DNA of 64,000 nucleotides, from positions 1,894,001 through 1,958,000 of the forward strand of contig NZ_CP129119.1 in assembly GCF_030406775.1 (NCBI RefSeq), read 5' to 3'. The stretch comes from Sporosarcina trichiuri (GTDB lineage: Bacteria; Bacillota; Bacilli; Bacillales_A; Planococcaceae). The notes under the pieces were generated by a model, which was not told where the DNA came from, did no database searches, and was given only the letters and a program-made list of their open reading frames with translations. This document shows positions 45,326-54,846 of the stretch, in pieces; position 1 is the first letter of the stretch; every line of letters begins with the position of its first letter. A program made the position numbers and the translations under genes.

Positions 45326-45412
45326 AAAAAAAGGGGTATACTTACCATCGTAAGCAGGTATACCCCTGCTTGCCGTCCCCGAGTGAGTCCGTCATGACTT
45401 ATACACTCGGGG
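45326..45412 (-). ncRNA. Structured RNA leader/attenuator before comK-like gene, copy 2
   Basis: Stem 1 CCCCGAGTG/CACTCGGGG (45412-45377), identical to copy 1 while its loop differs but keeps an inner AGTC/GACT stem. Next, AGCAGG/CCTGCT (45370-45353) overlaps the strong terminator stem GGGGTATAC/GTATACCCC (45366-45333), with seven T. In copy 1 the middle stem is AGCCGG/CCGGCT, a compensatory change that supports pairing. Confidence 0.72.
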
Positions 45413-45433
45413 ATTTCTTGCGTTCCTGCCCAA

Positions 45434-46471
45434 TCACTCACCTCCCTTCAGCCGGAGCCAGTTGAGGAGCTCCGAGTAGTTCGCTTTGGACGTATCAAGG
45501 AAGTACAGCCCTTTCCGTTCCGCGCCTGTAAACTCCAGCCACTGAGGATGCTTGGAATTCCAATCCACGTGACCGAGCCGCCGCATCCGCTCCGAGATCA
45601 CGTCTTTCTTCTGTATGGGAAACGCATCATGGAGGCCCTCATATGCATACTCCGCGACAGCTGCAAGCAGCGAATAGTTCGCCAGCATGGACACTTCGTA
45701 GTTCCCGATCGAAACGGCCGGGTGCAGCGCGAAGAGTTCATCGAGCCAATGACCGATCACATCCAGATACTCTTCCGCATTCACCACCGTCTCCTGCTGC
45801 ATGGACGGCTTGGCATTCACCCCTTGACCGGTCATGAAGTAGCCGACGAGACGCCGCAGTTGTGACAAGGACACCAGCTTCACGTTCCGAGGCCGATGGA
45901 TCGAAAGCTTTTCCTGCTCGATCCCTGCTGTTTGGAGTCCCTTATGTGTTCGTACAAGCAAGTTCGTGATCTTGTTGAGCTCGTTTCGCGAGTCATACGC
46001 AATGCGCTTCGAAAGAGAGACCTTTTTCCCCTTCGTGTTCAGGTCGATATACAGCTGGTCGGCCTCCTCATCAGTGAATCCCTCGAACAGCTGGACGGAT
46101 ATGTAGATCTTATCGAGCATCTTATTCATCAGATAGCCCTTGGCGTGATCCCCTGGTACATCACTGCCGATCAGGCGGGTGATGAATGGGCGCAATTGCC
46201 CCATAGCCCTCAGCCGCTGTGTACCATCGATTACCGCAAACCGATCCGGCCGTCCGTCTGCCAAGGCCCCTTCCGGTACCCGGGCGACAAGCGGCGGAAA
46301 ATACACTTGGCCACTCGCCAAATTATCCAGCATATATCGGCGGATCAATGTAATCTGCGGATTCGTCTCGTGCCGGGTTTCGATCCGCTCATCCTCCAGC
46401 CGATCGATCAACTCATCCAACCGATAGACTGCAATCCCCTGCTTCTTTGAATACACTGTATCCGTCAACAC
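45434..46471 (-). CDS. DGQHR-like protein B (DGTQR motif), cassette 2
   Basis: 345 residues, the same length as its paralogue at 20215. VIDGTQRLRAMGQLRPFI and QLYIDLNTKGKKVSLSKR are conserved, as is the C terminus LNWLRLKGGE. The ATG overlaps the end of gene A by 7 bases. Identical gene order and overlap in both copies point to a functional requirement for both proteins. Function unknown. Confidence 0.75.
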   Translation of the reverse strand: MLTDTVYSKKQGIAVYRLDELIDRLEDERIETRHETNPQITLIRRYMLDNLASGQVYFPPLVARVPEGALADGRPDRFAVIDGTQRLRAMGQLRPFITRLIGSDVPGDHAKGYLMNKMLDKIYISVQLFEGFTDEEADQLYIDLNTKGKKVSLSKRIAYDSRNELNKITNLLVRTHKGLQTAGIEQEKLSIHRPRNVKLVSLSQLRRLVGYFMTGQGVNAKPSMQQETVVNAEEYLDVIGHWLDELFALHPAVSIGNYEVSMLANYSLLAAVAEYAYEGLHDAFPIQKKDVISERMRRLGHVDWNSKHPQWLEFTGAERKGLYFLDTSKANYSELLNWLRLKGGE

Positions 46472-47565
46472 AACACCGCCGCCCTTTCCTCCTCAATCAC
46501 CTTCAGAAACTTCATCATGGTCCGCTTGATGCTCGTTGATGACGAATGATGCTTCAGCCGTTTGGATGATTCGTCGTACATATGCGAGAAGAGAGGATCG
46601 TCCGGCTGCCACGTACAGCGGTTACCGAGAAAAGTCAGCTGCGCAAATGCGGCCTCATACGGAATCCGTTCGCCCCGGGAAAGGTTGCACGCCGTCTGGG
46701 CAAGCGCTAACTGCACGCCCGACTTCGAACAGACGGAGCCTTCCGCATACCACGCTTCCGCCGGGAACACGTCTTCCCATGATTCAAAGAACATACGTGC
46801 TATAGCAGGCACTTCGGACGGTTTGCAGTTCCTGAAATACGCCTGCCCCTTCCGTTCCGTCAATGTCCCTTCGAACAGGGCGACCAAGCAACGGCGCATC
46901 GTGGTCAATGTCGTCACCGCCCCGCTTTGCTCCGACAGCCGGGATAACTTCATTTCAATATGCATACGATCCTGTAATGCTTCTGCGACATCGCGGGTAA
47001 GGGTCGTATATGGATCCCGGTGGTCGTACTGCATCCGTAACCCCGGGTTCGCTTCTGCGCGTTCGGAGTTCAAATCCGTGAACATCTGCTGCTCTTCCTG
47101 TGTTGTCAAATCCAGATAGATCTGAAGCGTGATCGGCAAATTATGTATCTGATCGATCTTCCCCTGAACACGACGGGCTTCTTTAAGATCGCCCGTCTCC
47201 TCATTCGCTTCCCTTTCCGACTTCAATTGAATGAGCGCTGACGATAACGCAGCCGCACGATGCTGCCCGTCGCTGATGTAAAGTTTACAGCCCTCAGGCA
47301 ATGTGAATTTGCCCTCATCCACGACAATCTGCCTCCGGCTCGAAAAAACAAATGGCGAGAAATAGACCGGCTCACCTGCCTCGAGATTATCCATGATGAA
47401 ACTCCGTATACTTCCCCGCTTCTTCATGTCCAACTGACGCTGTACTTCCGAATCAACCTCGAAAATCGCCTCGAGTGTCTTGAACCGCATTTGTGTCAGT
47501 AAGACTTCTTTCCCGAACTGCTCATGCAAAATACCCGGGATCTCTGTTTTAACACCTCCATCCAT
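46465..47565 (-). CDS. DGQHR-domain protein A (DndB-like), cassette 2
   Basis: About 366 residues. YISDGQHRAAALSSAL carries the canonical motif. EANEETGDLKEARRVQGKID, DLTTQEEQQMFTDLNSERAE and GLRMQYDHRDPYTTL align with cassette 1 throughout. ATG 47565 has AAGGGG nine bases upstream, but the start is not certain. DndB-family proteins act as DNA-binding regulators in phosphorothioation loci; no modification genes are seen here. Confidence 0.78.
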   Translation of the reverse strand: MDGGVKTEIPGILHEQFGKEVLLTQMRFKTLEAIFEVDSEVQRQLDMKKRGSIRSFIMDNLEAGEPVYFSPFVFSSRRQIVVDEGKFTLPEGCKLYISDGQHRAAALSSALIQLKSEREANEETGDLKEARRVQGKIDQIHNLPITLQIYLDLTTQEEQQMFTDLNSERAEANPGLRMQYDHRDPYTTLTRDVAEALQDRMHIEMKLSRLSEQSGAVTTLTTMRRCLVALFEGTLTERKGQAYFRNCKPSEVPAIARMFFESWEDVFPAEAWYAEGSVCSKSGVQLALAQTACNLSRGERIPYEAAFAQLTFLGNRCTWQPDDPLFSHMYDESSKRLKHHSSSTSIKRTMMKFLKVIEEERAAVLC

Positions 47566-47592
47566 CCTCATACACCCCTTCCAATATTTTTA

Positions 47593-47621
47593 AGTATATC
47601 CATGCAAATTGGAATTGTCTA
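47593..47621 (-). promoter_or_regulatory. Promoter of DGQHR-comK cassette 2
   Basis: -35 TAGACA (47621-47616), 17-base spacer, -10 TATACT (47598-47593), then about 28 bases to the proposed start of gene A. Confidence 0.6.
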
Positions 47622-47761
47622 CATGAAAAATTATTGTGTTCCTAATTTTCAAATTTCGTTTTAATTGATAAAGATTTCGTCAGAATATTGACGGTCCCCC
47701 TGTTATATGGTAATGGCGGAATTCACTTAGGAGAATCCAGGCAACCGGACACTCCCACGAC

Positions 47762-47811
47762 AAAAAAACGTCTCACCAAGTATGCCGCTAGCACTTGGTG
47801 AGACGTTTTTA
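47762..47811. terminator. Strong bidirectional terminator
   Basis: AAAACGTCTCACCAAGT / ACTTGGTGAGACGTTTT stem of 17 bp with A and T runs, just past the stop of the YkvA-like gene. Confidence 0.85.
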
Positions 47812-47834
47812 AAAAAGATGACTTCGGCTCAAGT

Positions 47835-48251
47835 TTAGTCCTTTTTTTCATTCCGCTTTTTCTCCAGATCTTTATCCATTACAGAAACGTCTTCCAGAAC
47901 CGATTCCCCGAACCAATTGACTAACTTGTCCTTGGCTTCCTGTTTCGACTCGGCATCGATATAGGCTGCGACAGTCAGTAATGCCACTAGCAGAACGCTT
48001 AAGTCATCCGAATACCCGGCAATTGGAGTGAAATCCGGAATGATGTCGAGCGGAAGTATGAAGTAGCCGAGTGCGCCAAAAATAGAAGCTTTCGCTTTTT
48101 TAGGCGTTGTTGGTTTCTTGGCTGTATAGAAAAGAAGCAATGCGGCATAGGCGACTTTCACGCCTGCCTTCTTTCCGAACTTTTTTAGTTTGTGCCAAAA
48201 CTTGCTGTCCGAGTAATGTTGCGAGTAATCATCCTGTACCTCTGTCATCAT
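47835..48251 (-). CDS. YkvA-family membrane protein (DUF1232)
   Basis: 138 residues from ATG 48251 (GGAGAGG eight bases upstream). KAKASIFGALGYFILPLDIIPDFTPIAGYSDDLSVLLVAL is the DUF1232 core, a membrane segment with the DxIPDxxPxxGxxDD signature. Function unknown. It fills the gap between the DGQHR cassette and sigma gene 2; the first module has different genes in this place. Confidence 0.85.
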   Translation of the reverse strand: MMTEVQDDYSQHYSDSKFWHKLKKFGKKAGVKVAYAALLLFYTAKKPTTPKKAKASIFGALGYFILPLDIIPDFTPIAGYSDDLSVLLVALLTVAAYIDAESKQEAKDKLVNWFGESVLEDVSVMDKDLEKKRNEKKD

Positions 48252-48486
48252 TTTCACCTCTCCCATCATTTTCACGATACTTTTGTCTACCCTTGCATGA
48301 ATCGCTTCACACAAGTCAGGTGTTGTACGGATAGTAATGAGCATTGTAAACCAATCCGCACCAACAGACCAGCCCCCAACGGGTATACGGATTTCACACG
48401 GCCGCCCTGTACAAGTCTGCACTTCTACTTTGCAATACACAAATACTTCTCTATTTCATAAGTCCCCTGCACAACCTTCAGAAACA

Positions 48487-48617
48487 CCCGGGCATTTCTC
48501 AAGAATGCCCTGTTCATTCTTCAAAAACGTCCGTTCGCCTCCCTGTCCCAACTCTCTTATGATGGACTCACCCAGGGAATACAACGCGTCGTGCACGACC
48601 TGAAAAGGTTGCCTATC
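48487..48617 (+). promoter_or_regulatory. Conserved upstream region of sigma factor gene 2
   Basis: GGGCATT/AATGCCC hairpin (48490-48510), -10-like TATGAT and the segment GAATACAACGCGTCGTGCAC are shared with sigma gene 1 almost without change. Non-coding sequence this similar next to more diverged cassettes suggests selection or recent gene conversion. Confidence 0.5.
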
Positions 48618-49100
48618 ATGAGTCCATTTGAAGAAGTGTTGGAGCAATACGAGCCGATGATCTCCTCGATCATCCGCAAACTGCATATCTACCGCGAGTT
48701 CGAACAGTTCCGCCAGGCAGGCCGCATTGCCCTTTGGCAGGCGTGGAGCCGGTTCGATGAAGCAAAGGGGGATTTCGCGCCATTCGCCTACCGTTCCATT
48801 TACGGTGCACTGCTCGACGAACTGAAGCGCGAGACACGGTTCAGCGATGTTCATGTCCCGGCGGAAGACGACCTGCTGGAGTACGCAAGCACGGACGCGG
48901 ACAGCGACACATCGGCCTCCAGCCGGCTGGAAGAAGTGCTGCTGCAGCTGACAGCAGAGGAGAAGGAACTGCTCACCCTGTTATATGATGACCGCGTGAC
49001 GCAGACGGTCTGCGCCGCCCATTTCGGGATCTCGGTGGCTGGGGTGAAGAAGCGGCGGGAGCGGTTGTTGGGGAAGCTGCGGGGGCAGTTGGGGGATTGA
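48618..49100 (+). CDS. Small sigma-70 family RNA polymerase sigma factor, copy 2
   Basis: 160 residues from ATG 48618 with AAAAGG nine bases ahead. The first ~60 residues match copy 1 almost exactly. Differences cluster in the acidic linker (TDADSDTSASSRLEEVLLQL) between regions 2 and 4. The region 4 HTH, CAAHFGISVAGVKKRRERLL, is unchanged, so both sigma factors probably read the same promoters. Confidence 0.85.
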   Translation: MSPFEEVLEQYEPMISSIIRKLHIYREFEQFRQAGRIALWQAWSRFDEAKGDFAPFAYRSIYGALLDELKRETRFSDVHVPAEDDLLEYASTDADSDTSASSRLEEVLLQLTAEEKELLTLLYDDRVTQTVCAAHFGISVAGVKKRRERLLGKLRGQLGD

Positions 49101-49117
49101 ATGGGAACGGGAAAAGG

Positions 49118-49151
49118 CTTCGCGGGAAAAAAACTCCGCGAAGTTTCTTTT
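49118..49151 (+). terminator. Terminator of sigma factor gene 2
   Basis: CTTCGCGG / CCGCGAAG arms followed by TTTCTTTTG, 17 bases after the stop. Confidence 0.8.
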
Positions 49152-49170
49152 GTCCGAAGAATCGTGGTAG

Positions 49171-49237
49171 GCGTCTGTGCATCACCCAACTCAGACATTA
49201 TTCTGATTCGTTTATAAGTTGTACCACACACATGCAC
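49171..49237. repeat. Palindromic intergenic repeat, copy G
   Basis: GCGTCTGTGCATCACCCAACT ... TATTCTGATTCG ... CACACATGCAC. Rather degenerate at the right end. Confidence 0.75.
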
Positions 49238-49390
49238 TCATAGCTGTATTCAGAGCACCCGTTTAGCAATACTCCTCTTTATCTGCTGGGAAGAGCTTGT
49301 TATCATGAGTTTAGTGATTCGTTCCAATTCAGAACCTTGGAATATTATTCAGTTGAAATAGTTTAAACCTATCCTTTTAAGACAGACTTC

Positions 49391-49750
49391 TTGTTCTGCA
49401 TTAATTTTTATGGTATGATTTTTACAGGTTAACAAACTGTTATGATATGATTTTCTACTCTGAGAGGACTAAATATCATCTTAGTCTGTGAGAGAATTTA
49501 CTTCTTCAGTTATGTTACCAAACGACGAATCCGAAATTTGCTTCTTATCCTCTATCATCTATTGTCTATTTTACACATCAAATAGACAAGGAAGTGATAA
49601 AGATTAAGAATATAGTGTTAATACTGATTCTGTTTATCATCGTTGTCCTCAAAGCATGATAATCGGTAAGATTAACAGCCACGGAAACAATAGAGTATAG
49701 ATAGATAAGAAGCCGGCTACGAGTGAACTCCACTCGTAGCCGGCTTCTTT
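49391..49750 (+). other. Short transcription unit with a possible 21-aa hydrophobic peptide
   Basis: Promoter TTGTTC (49391)-17-TATGAT (49414), and 330 bases on a perfect terminator AAGAAGCCGGCTACGAGTG / CACTCGTAGCCGGCTTCTT (49707-49750). Between them GTG 49594 opens a 21-codon, almost wholly hydrophobic peptide (KNIVLILILFIIVVLKA) ending at 49659, but AAGGAA is too close to be a good site for that start. It could be a small membrane peptide or a small RNA. The rest of 49238-50047 shows no gene. Confidence 0.45.
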
Positions 49751-50047
49751 AATAATATGAATTAAAGATCAGAAGCATTTGTGCGATGTACAATTGTTTA
49801 GTGTGTCCCCTCTTTTATGCACCCAAGAAATAATTCAAGTGGCAATTATAGCATTGGACTAGTTATATCAGTCCCAATTGAAGACCGACTTCTCAAAAAC
49901 CAGGTTTCTTTAGGCGTTCCTACAGATTACCGCAGGTAAATAAAAATATGAAATAAGTTATGGATAATGTCGCTTCATTTGACCGGTGAGATGAATAAAC
50001 GAATCACTAATTACAAAATGTTCAATTTAATTTCTGATCAATTTCAT

Positions 50048-50090
50048 AGAGAGATCGCTGTCCGATAAGGATGGCGGTCTTGCTTTTTTC
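50048..50090. terminator. Dispersed terminator-like hairpin
   Basis: AGAGAGATCGCTGTCC / GGATGGCGGTCTTGCT arms with TTTTTT, a member of the hairpin family seen five times elsewhere. Confidence 0.6.
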
Positions 50091-50184
50091 ACTAGCACTG
50101 GCGAGTCGTATGCCTTTACAAGCTAAACCCCACTGCATCTTGCCAGGAGAAAAGGTCACCTTGCAACAGCAAATTTGCACCGTC

Positions 50185-50262
50185 CTATTGCATATCCACC
50201 ATCCACTCAGCCACCCCCTGCTCATCCCGCTCACTCAGTTCCTGCAGACAGTATGCCATATA
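50185..50262 (-). pseudogene. C-terminal relic of a second RAYT transposase
   Basis: Minus-strand reading YMAYCLQELSERDEQ GVAEWMVDMQ-stop aligns with the end of the RAYT at 28872 (YVTYCLQTIEEQEDM ... AAWLKDME-stop). The upstream part is cut off exactly where the IS21 element begins. Confidence 0.6.
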
Positions 50263-50408
50263 TGTGTATTGCAAAATAGAAGTGCAGACTTGTGCAAGTG
50301 ATTTGTACAGAGTCCCGCACTTTTTTGGTGCATAAAAAAAGACTTGCCAGCCACCTCAAGTCCCTCTACTGTATAGGTGTCGAATCTAACAGGTGGAGGT
50401 AGGAAAGG

Positions 50409-51835
50409 ATGCTAGCAATGTCTGAGGTTCATTGTATCAAAACACTACGAAATAATAAAGGATTGACCATATCTGAAATCGCCAGGACCATGTCGATCAA
50501 TTGGCGGACCGCTAAGAAATATGCGGATGACAATCAACTTCCCGAAGTGAAAATAAAAAAACGGAGAGGAATGATGTATGAAAGCAAGTGGGGAGAAATT
50601 GTTGGCGACTGGCTGGAAGAGGATGCAAGGGAAAAACGGAAAAGTCGGCGGACCAACAAGCAAATGCATCAGGAGTTGGTGGAGTTAGGATTTACGGGCT
50701 CCTATCGGACCCTTTGTGACTTCATCAAAATTTGGCGGGCTTCCAATGACCAGAAAAGCTCGCCTGATACTGAAGCGGAGCGTTTGGAACATCCTCCTGG
50801 CCAGGCGCAGGTTGATTTTGGTGTCATGGAAGCTGTTCAAGGGGGCGTCTATAAGGATGTTCGCGCATTGGTGATGTCCTTCCCGGCAAGCAACGCAGCT
50901 TTTTGTGTGCCGATGCCATCAGAAAATCAGGAATGTTTCTTGAGTGGATTGAAGATGCTTTTTGCACAAGCAGGGGGTGTTCCGCTCAGTATCCGGATTG
51001 ACAACTTATCTCCCGCAGTGAAGAAAGTGCGCGGCTCCCACGGAGAGGCAGAATTGACGGATGGCTTCGCCGCTTTCCAGGCGTATTACGGATTTGACGT
51101 GCAGGTGTGCAATCCTAACAAAGGGAACGAAAAGGGACATGTGGAGCGGAAAGTGGGCTATGTTCGCTACAACTTCTTCAGTGTCCCACCTGTAATGATC
51201 GACTGGGACGATCTTCGATCACAGCTGCTCAAAGTACTGACGGAGGACCGACAGCGACTCCATTATACGAAGCGGAAACTGATCGAAGAGCTGTGGCAGG
51301 AAGAAAGACAAGTACTTCTGAAGCTGCCAGACGAGGCCTATCCCGTATTTAAGCAAACAGACGTATCCTTTAACAAGTACAGCGAATTCAAATTGGATAA
51401 CCGTCTCATTCACGTGCCCGGTGCAAGGAAACATGCGAACTTGACGTGTGTCGCCTACTGGGACACCTTCAAAGTCATTACGGAAGATGGCGAAGTACTC
51501 CTGAGCGACCATAGGCCTTATCTAGAAAAACGACGCTTGATCCCCTGGTATGAGATTATGAAAATCTGGCGCACTAAACGAGGGCGGTCGAACATTCCCG
51601 GTATCGTCGGTATCTGCCGCCTCGCATACTGGACTACTTATCCGTCGAGGGTGGAAGGCAACGCCAGGAACGAATTGAACAGATGGTTTCTCTTTTGATC
51701 CAGCATGAAATGACTGAAATTGAAGAGCGCTTCTATGAGCTGATGACTGCTTCTCCAGCCCCCTCTCATCCGTACGATGTGGAGTGGTCCCAATATGATG
51801 CATTACAGCCGGAGCAGCAGGAGGTCCAGTCATGA
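50409..51835 (+). pseudogene. istA: IS21 transposase IstA, frameshifted near the C terminus
   Basis: HTH start (KGLTISEIARTMSINWRTAKKY), then the DDE integrase core (QVDFG; IRIDNLSPAV; NEKGHVERKVGY). At about 51580-51590 the frame is lost: the listed reading ends at 51698. The -1-type frame gives AVEHSRYRRYLPPRILDYL ... QQEVQS, the normal IstA ending, stopping at 51835 in an ATGA overlap with istB. The total is one base short, so a deletion. The transposase is probably inactive. Confidence 0.82.
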
Positions 51836-52557
51836 GAGAATCCATTGAGCAACTGTGCCGGCAACTACGGCTTGCCCACGTAGCCGATGGCTATGCCGAC
51901 GTCCCGTTTACGACACCCGAAGAGTTTGTACACGGTCTTCTGCTTAAAGAAAGAGATGGACGTGATCATGCCAAAGCATTCCGTAATATCAAGAAAGCAC
52001 ATTTTCTGGACGAGAAATCACTGGATACCTATCACTGGCACAAAGATATTCACTTTCCAGGACACTTGGACAAGGAGGAACTGAGCAATCTCACTTTCAT
52101 CCGCAGACAAGAGAATGTGATTCTAGTAGGGGCGCCTGGCACCGGCAAGACTCATCTGGCCACCGCCTTAGGCCGCGAGGCCTGTCTGAGGGGATATGAA
52201 GTACGTTTCTTTCGGGTATCCCGGCTCGTGGAAGAATTGGAGACCGCATTAGCGGCAGGGAAATTAAAGAACTTTCGCAGGAAGCTTGAAAAGGTCGAGT
52301 TGATCATTCTGGACGAAATGGGGTATCTGCCTTTCGAGAAGGAAGGGAGCGAATTATTATTTCAACTGATCTCAGAATGGTACGAGCAAAAGAGCTTAAT
52401 TTTAACGTCAAATCTTGAGTTTAGTCAGTGGAACCGTATCTTTTCAGATTCCAGATTAACGGCAGCCATGGTGGATCGGTTGATCCATCATGCGCACATC
52501 ATCTCCTATACCGGACAGAGTTTCCGGCTGACCAATGCTTTATCCAAAAGAATATAA
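51832..52557 (+). CDS. istB: IS21 helper ATPase IstB
   Basis: 241 residues. Walker A GAPGTGKTHLA, Walker B LIILDEMGYLPF, and sensor region TSNLEFSQW, all typical of IstB (DnaC-related AAA+). It overlaps the istA end by ATGA. Complete. Confidence 0.92.
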   Translation: MRESIEQLCRQLRLAHVADGYADVPFTTPEEFVHGLLLKERDGRDHAKAFRNIKKAHFLDEKSLDTYHWHKDIHFPGHLDKEELSNLTFIRRQENVILVGAPGTGKTHLATALGREACLRGYEVRFFRVSRLVEELETALAAGKLKNFRRKLEKVELIILDEMGYLPFEKEGSELLFQLISEWYEQKSLILTSNLEFSQWNRIFSDSRLTAAMVDRLIHHAHIISYTGQSFRLTNALSKRI

Positions 52558-52668
52558 AATACTCGGGTGGCAACCCTCTGTATTTTTCATTGCAAATCTC
52601 TGCACTTTAAACTTGCAAAATACACCAGGTATGATTGGATTAACTAATCGATAGGAGGTGCTTTTCTC

Positions 52669-52857
52669 ATGCCGCAAGAATCAGTTACCATCGTCCCCGT
52701 AACATTACACTCCGTAACAGAACCCAGCCCATCAACTACTGCCATCAAGGCCATCGGCCATTGCACAATCAAATTGACCCACGCCGAAATTGTCTTTCAT
52801 AACGGCGTCGAGGAACGTATCGTCCAGATGATCGTAAGGGAGCTGATGGACCGATGA
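52669..52857 (+). CDS. tnpA: IS66 accessory protein, TnpA-like
   Basis: 62 residues. Its C-terminal half (TAIKAIGHCTIKLTHAEIVFHNGVEERIVQMIVRELM) resembles the short IS66 OrfA of Firmicutes. Start ATG with TAGGAGG nine bases upstream. It overlaps tnpB by four bases. Confidence 0.7.
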   Translation: MPQESVTIVPVTLHSVTEPSPSTTAIKAIGHCTIKLTHAEIVFHNGVEERIVQMIVRELMDR

Positions 52858-53207
52858 GACAGGATTATACAGAAGTGCAGAATATCTATATCGTCTGCGG
52901 AAAAACAGATATGCGCAAAGGTATTGACGGTCTTGCAACGCTTATACAGGATTCCTTTGAACTGGATCCCTACGGGGATTCCATCTTTCTTTTCGCTGGT
53001 TGGAAGAAAGAGCGCTATAAATGTCTGTATTTTGACGGGAATGGATTCGCTCTATTATACAAGCGCTTGGATAACGGAAAATTGCAGTGGCCACGCAGTG
53101 AACAGGAAGTGAAAAACTTGTCGCAGCAGGAGCTCTGTTGGCTACTTGAGGGACTCTCCATTCAGCAGCCGAAGGCAATTGCTCCTTCCTTACAAGGTGC
53201 TTTCTAA
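52854..53207 (+). CDS. tnpB: IS66 accessory protein TnpB
   Basis: 117 residues. IYIVCGKTDMRKGIDGLATLI and FLFAGWKKERYKCLYFDGNGFALLYKRL are the defining TnpB/IS66 Orf2 blocks. Complete. Confidence 0.9.
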   Translation: MRQDYTEVQNIYIVCGKTDMRKGIDGLATLIQDSFELDPYGDSIFLFAGWKKERYKCLYFDGNGFALLYKRLDNGKLQWPRSEQEVKNLSQQELCWLLEGLSIQQPKAIAPSLQGAF

Positions 53208-53265
53208 ATAGTTCTGTTCAGATATCTTGTAATTCGGTATACTACCTTCAACGAGAAAGAAAGCG

Positions 53266-54846
53266 GTGAAGGAAATGGCCAATCGGACATCAGAACAAGC
53301 GCTTGAAAAAGTCATCCGCATTTTGGAAGAGCAATTGGCGCATTCCAATCAGCAGAATGAACAGCTGACCAATCAAGTGGAGAAATTGACCCAACAGGTT
53401 CAGCACTTAACAAAAATGTTATTCGGCTCACGATCCGAGAAATCAAAATACAATGTGCCCGAAGGGCAAGGTTCCTTATTTGAGGAAGAAGAGAACCCTT
53501 TTCCCCTTTCTGAGCAGACAGAAGAACAAAGCCAACAGGTAGTTTCGTATACTGTTGTCCGTAAAGCATCAAAGAGGAAGCGAAATGATCATTTTCAGGA
53601 AGGTGTCGAAACAGAGGTCATCCACCATCATCCTGACCAGCTTACCTGCGCCTGTTGCAATCTCCAACTAACGGAAATCGGCGGTACGATTGTGCGCGAA
53701 GAAGCTGAATTTGCTCCGGCGCAACTGAAGAGAATTCAGCATATGGAACATGCTTATGAATGCCTGCATTGTAAGGCAGATCTATCTACACCGTCGAAAA
53801 TTGTTCGAGGAAAAGCACCACAGCCAGTCATTCAGCGCAGCCTCGCAGGTCCAAGTGTATTGGCGAAAGTCCTATCGGACAAATTCACTTTATATTTACC
53901 TCTTTATCGTCAGGTGAAAGAATGGGCTCGTTACGGTTTACAGACGAACGATAAGAATTTGTCCAACTGGGTGATCAATGCTTCCAACCAATGGCTGACA
54001 CCACTGTATAGGCGGATGATCGAGCTGGCTTTAAACCGGACAATCCTTCACGTAGACGAGACGACATCACAAGTCATTCATCGTAGTGATGGGAAACCGG
54101 CCAGTTCCAAGGCGTATAACTGGGTTTACAAGACAGTTCCTTGCCAAGGGCCTCCACTGGTCATTTTTCAGCATTCCTTGTCGCGTGCCAAGGAAGTATT
54201 GAAGAATTTCCTTTCTGGCTTCAAGGGTATCGTGATTTGTGATGGCTACTCTGCTTACGGTGATATCGAAGGTATCTCCTTTGCCAACTGTTGGGCGCAC
54301 GTCCGACGATATTGGCTGAAAGCCGATAGTAAAAATGGCCGGATGGGTGTTGACTATTGTAATCGACTCTACCAGTTGGAACGGAAGTTCCGAACAATGC
54401 GGCCAAGCAAACGGCGTAGAATGCGCAAGAAATATTCTAAGCCAATCCTTGATGACTTCTTCAAATGGATTGAGAACGGTCATTTTTACGGGAAGAATGC
54501 CATTGCGACGGCAGCTGAGTATACATTAAAGCGAAAAGAGGCGCTTCAACGATTCCTTCATGATGGCCGAATTGAAATCGATAATAATCCAGCTGAAAAT
54601 GCCATTCGTCCGAACGTGATTGGACGAAAAAACTGGCTCTTTTCTGTCAGTGAAGCAGGTGCGCAAGCAAACGCGATTTGCCTAAGTTTGTCGGAGACTG
54701 CAAAACTTCATGGGATCGATTTCTATGCCTATTTGAAGAAAATATTCACAGATCTACCCACTATGAGTATTCAGCAGCAAAGTGAACGGCTCGATTCGTT
54801 CCTGCCATGGTCACCAGAAATTCAAGAATCATGTAAATTGAGATAG
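53266..54846 (+). CDS. tnpC: IS66 transposase TnpC
   Basis: 526 residues. N-terminal coiled coil (QLAHSNQQNEQLTNQVEKL), the zinc-binding CACCNLQL ... CLHCKADL, then the DDE core: HVDETTSQV, ICDGYSAYGD, NCWAHVRRYW and IDNNPAENAIRP. Complete, so the element may be active. Followed by a hairpin (ATAGCCCT / AGGGCTAT) at 54845-54884. Confidence 0.93.
   Translation: MKEMANRTSEQALEKVIRILEEQLAHSNQQNEQLTNQVEKLTQQVQHLTKMLFGSRSEKSKYNVPEGQGSLFEEEENPFPLSEQTEEQSQQVVSYTVVRKASKRKRNDHFQEGVETEVIHHHPDQLTCACCNLQLTEIGGTIVREEAEFAPAQLKRIQHMEHAYECLHCKADLSTPSKIVRGKAPQPVIQRSLAGPSVLAKVLSDKFTLYLPLYRQVKEWARYGLQTNDKNLSNWVINASNQWLTPLYRRMIELALNRTILHVDETTSQVIHRSDGKPASSKAYNWVYKTVPCQGPPLVIFQHSLSRAKEVLKNFLSGFKGIVICDGYSAYGDIEGISFANCWAHVRRYWLKADSKNGRMGVDYCNRLYQLERKFRTMRPSKRRRMRKKYSKPILDDFFKWIENGHFYGKNAIATAAEYTLKRKEALQRFLHDGRIEIDNNPAENAIRPNVIGRKNWLFSVSEAGAQANAICLSLSETAKLHGIDFYAYLKKIFTDLPTMSIQQQSERLDSFLPWSPEIQESCKLR

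Larger units (their letters stand above)
50263..52626. mobile_element. IS21-family insertion sequence, copy 1
   Basis: The left end, TGTGTATTGCAAAATAGAAG at 50263, and the right end, read inward on the minus strand from ~52626 as GGTGTATTTTGCAAGTTTAA, are imperfect inverted repeats sharing GTGTATT, TGCAA and AAGTGCAGA. Inside are istA (frameshifted) and istB. Target duplication not resolved. Confidence 0.75.
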
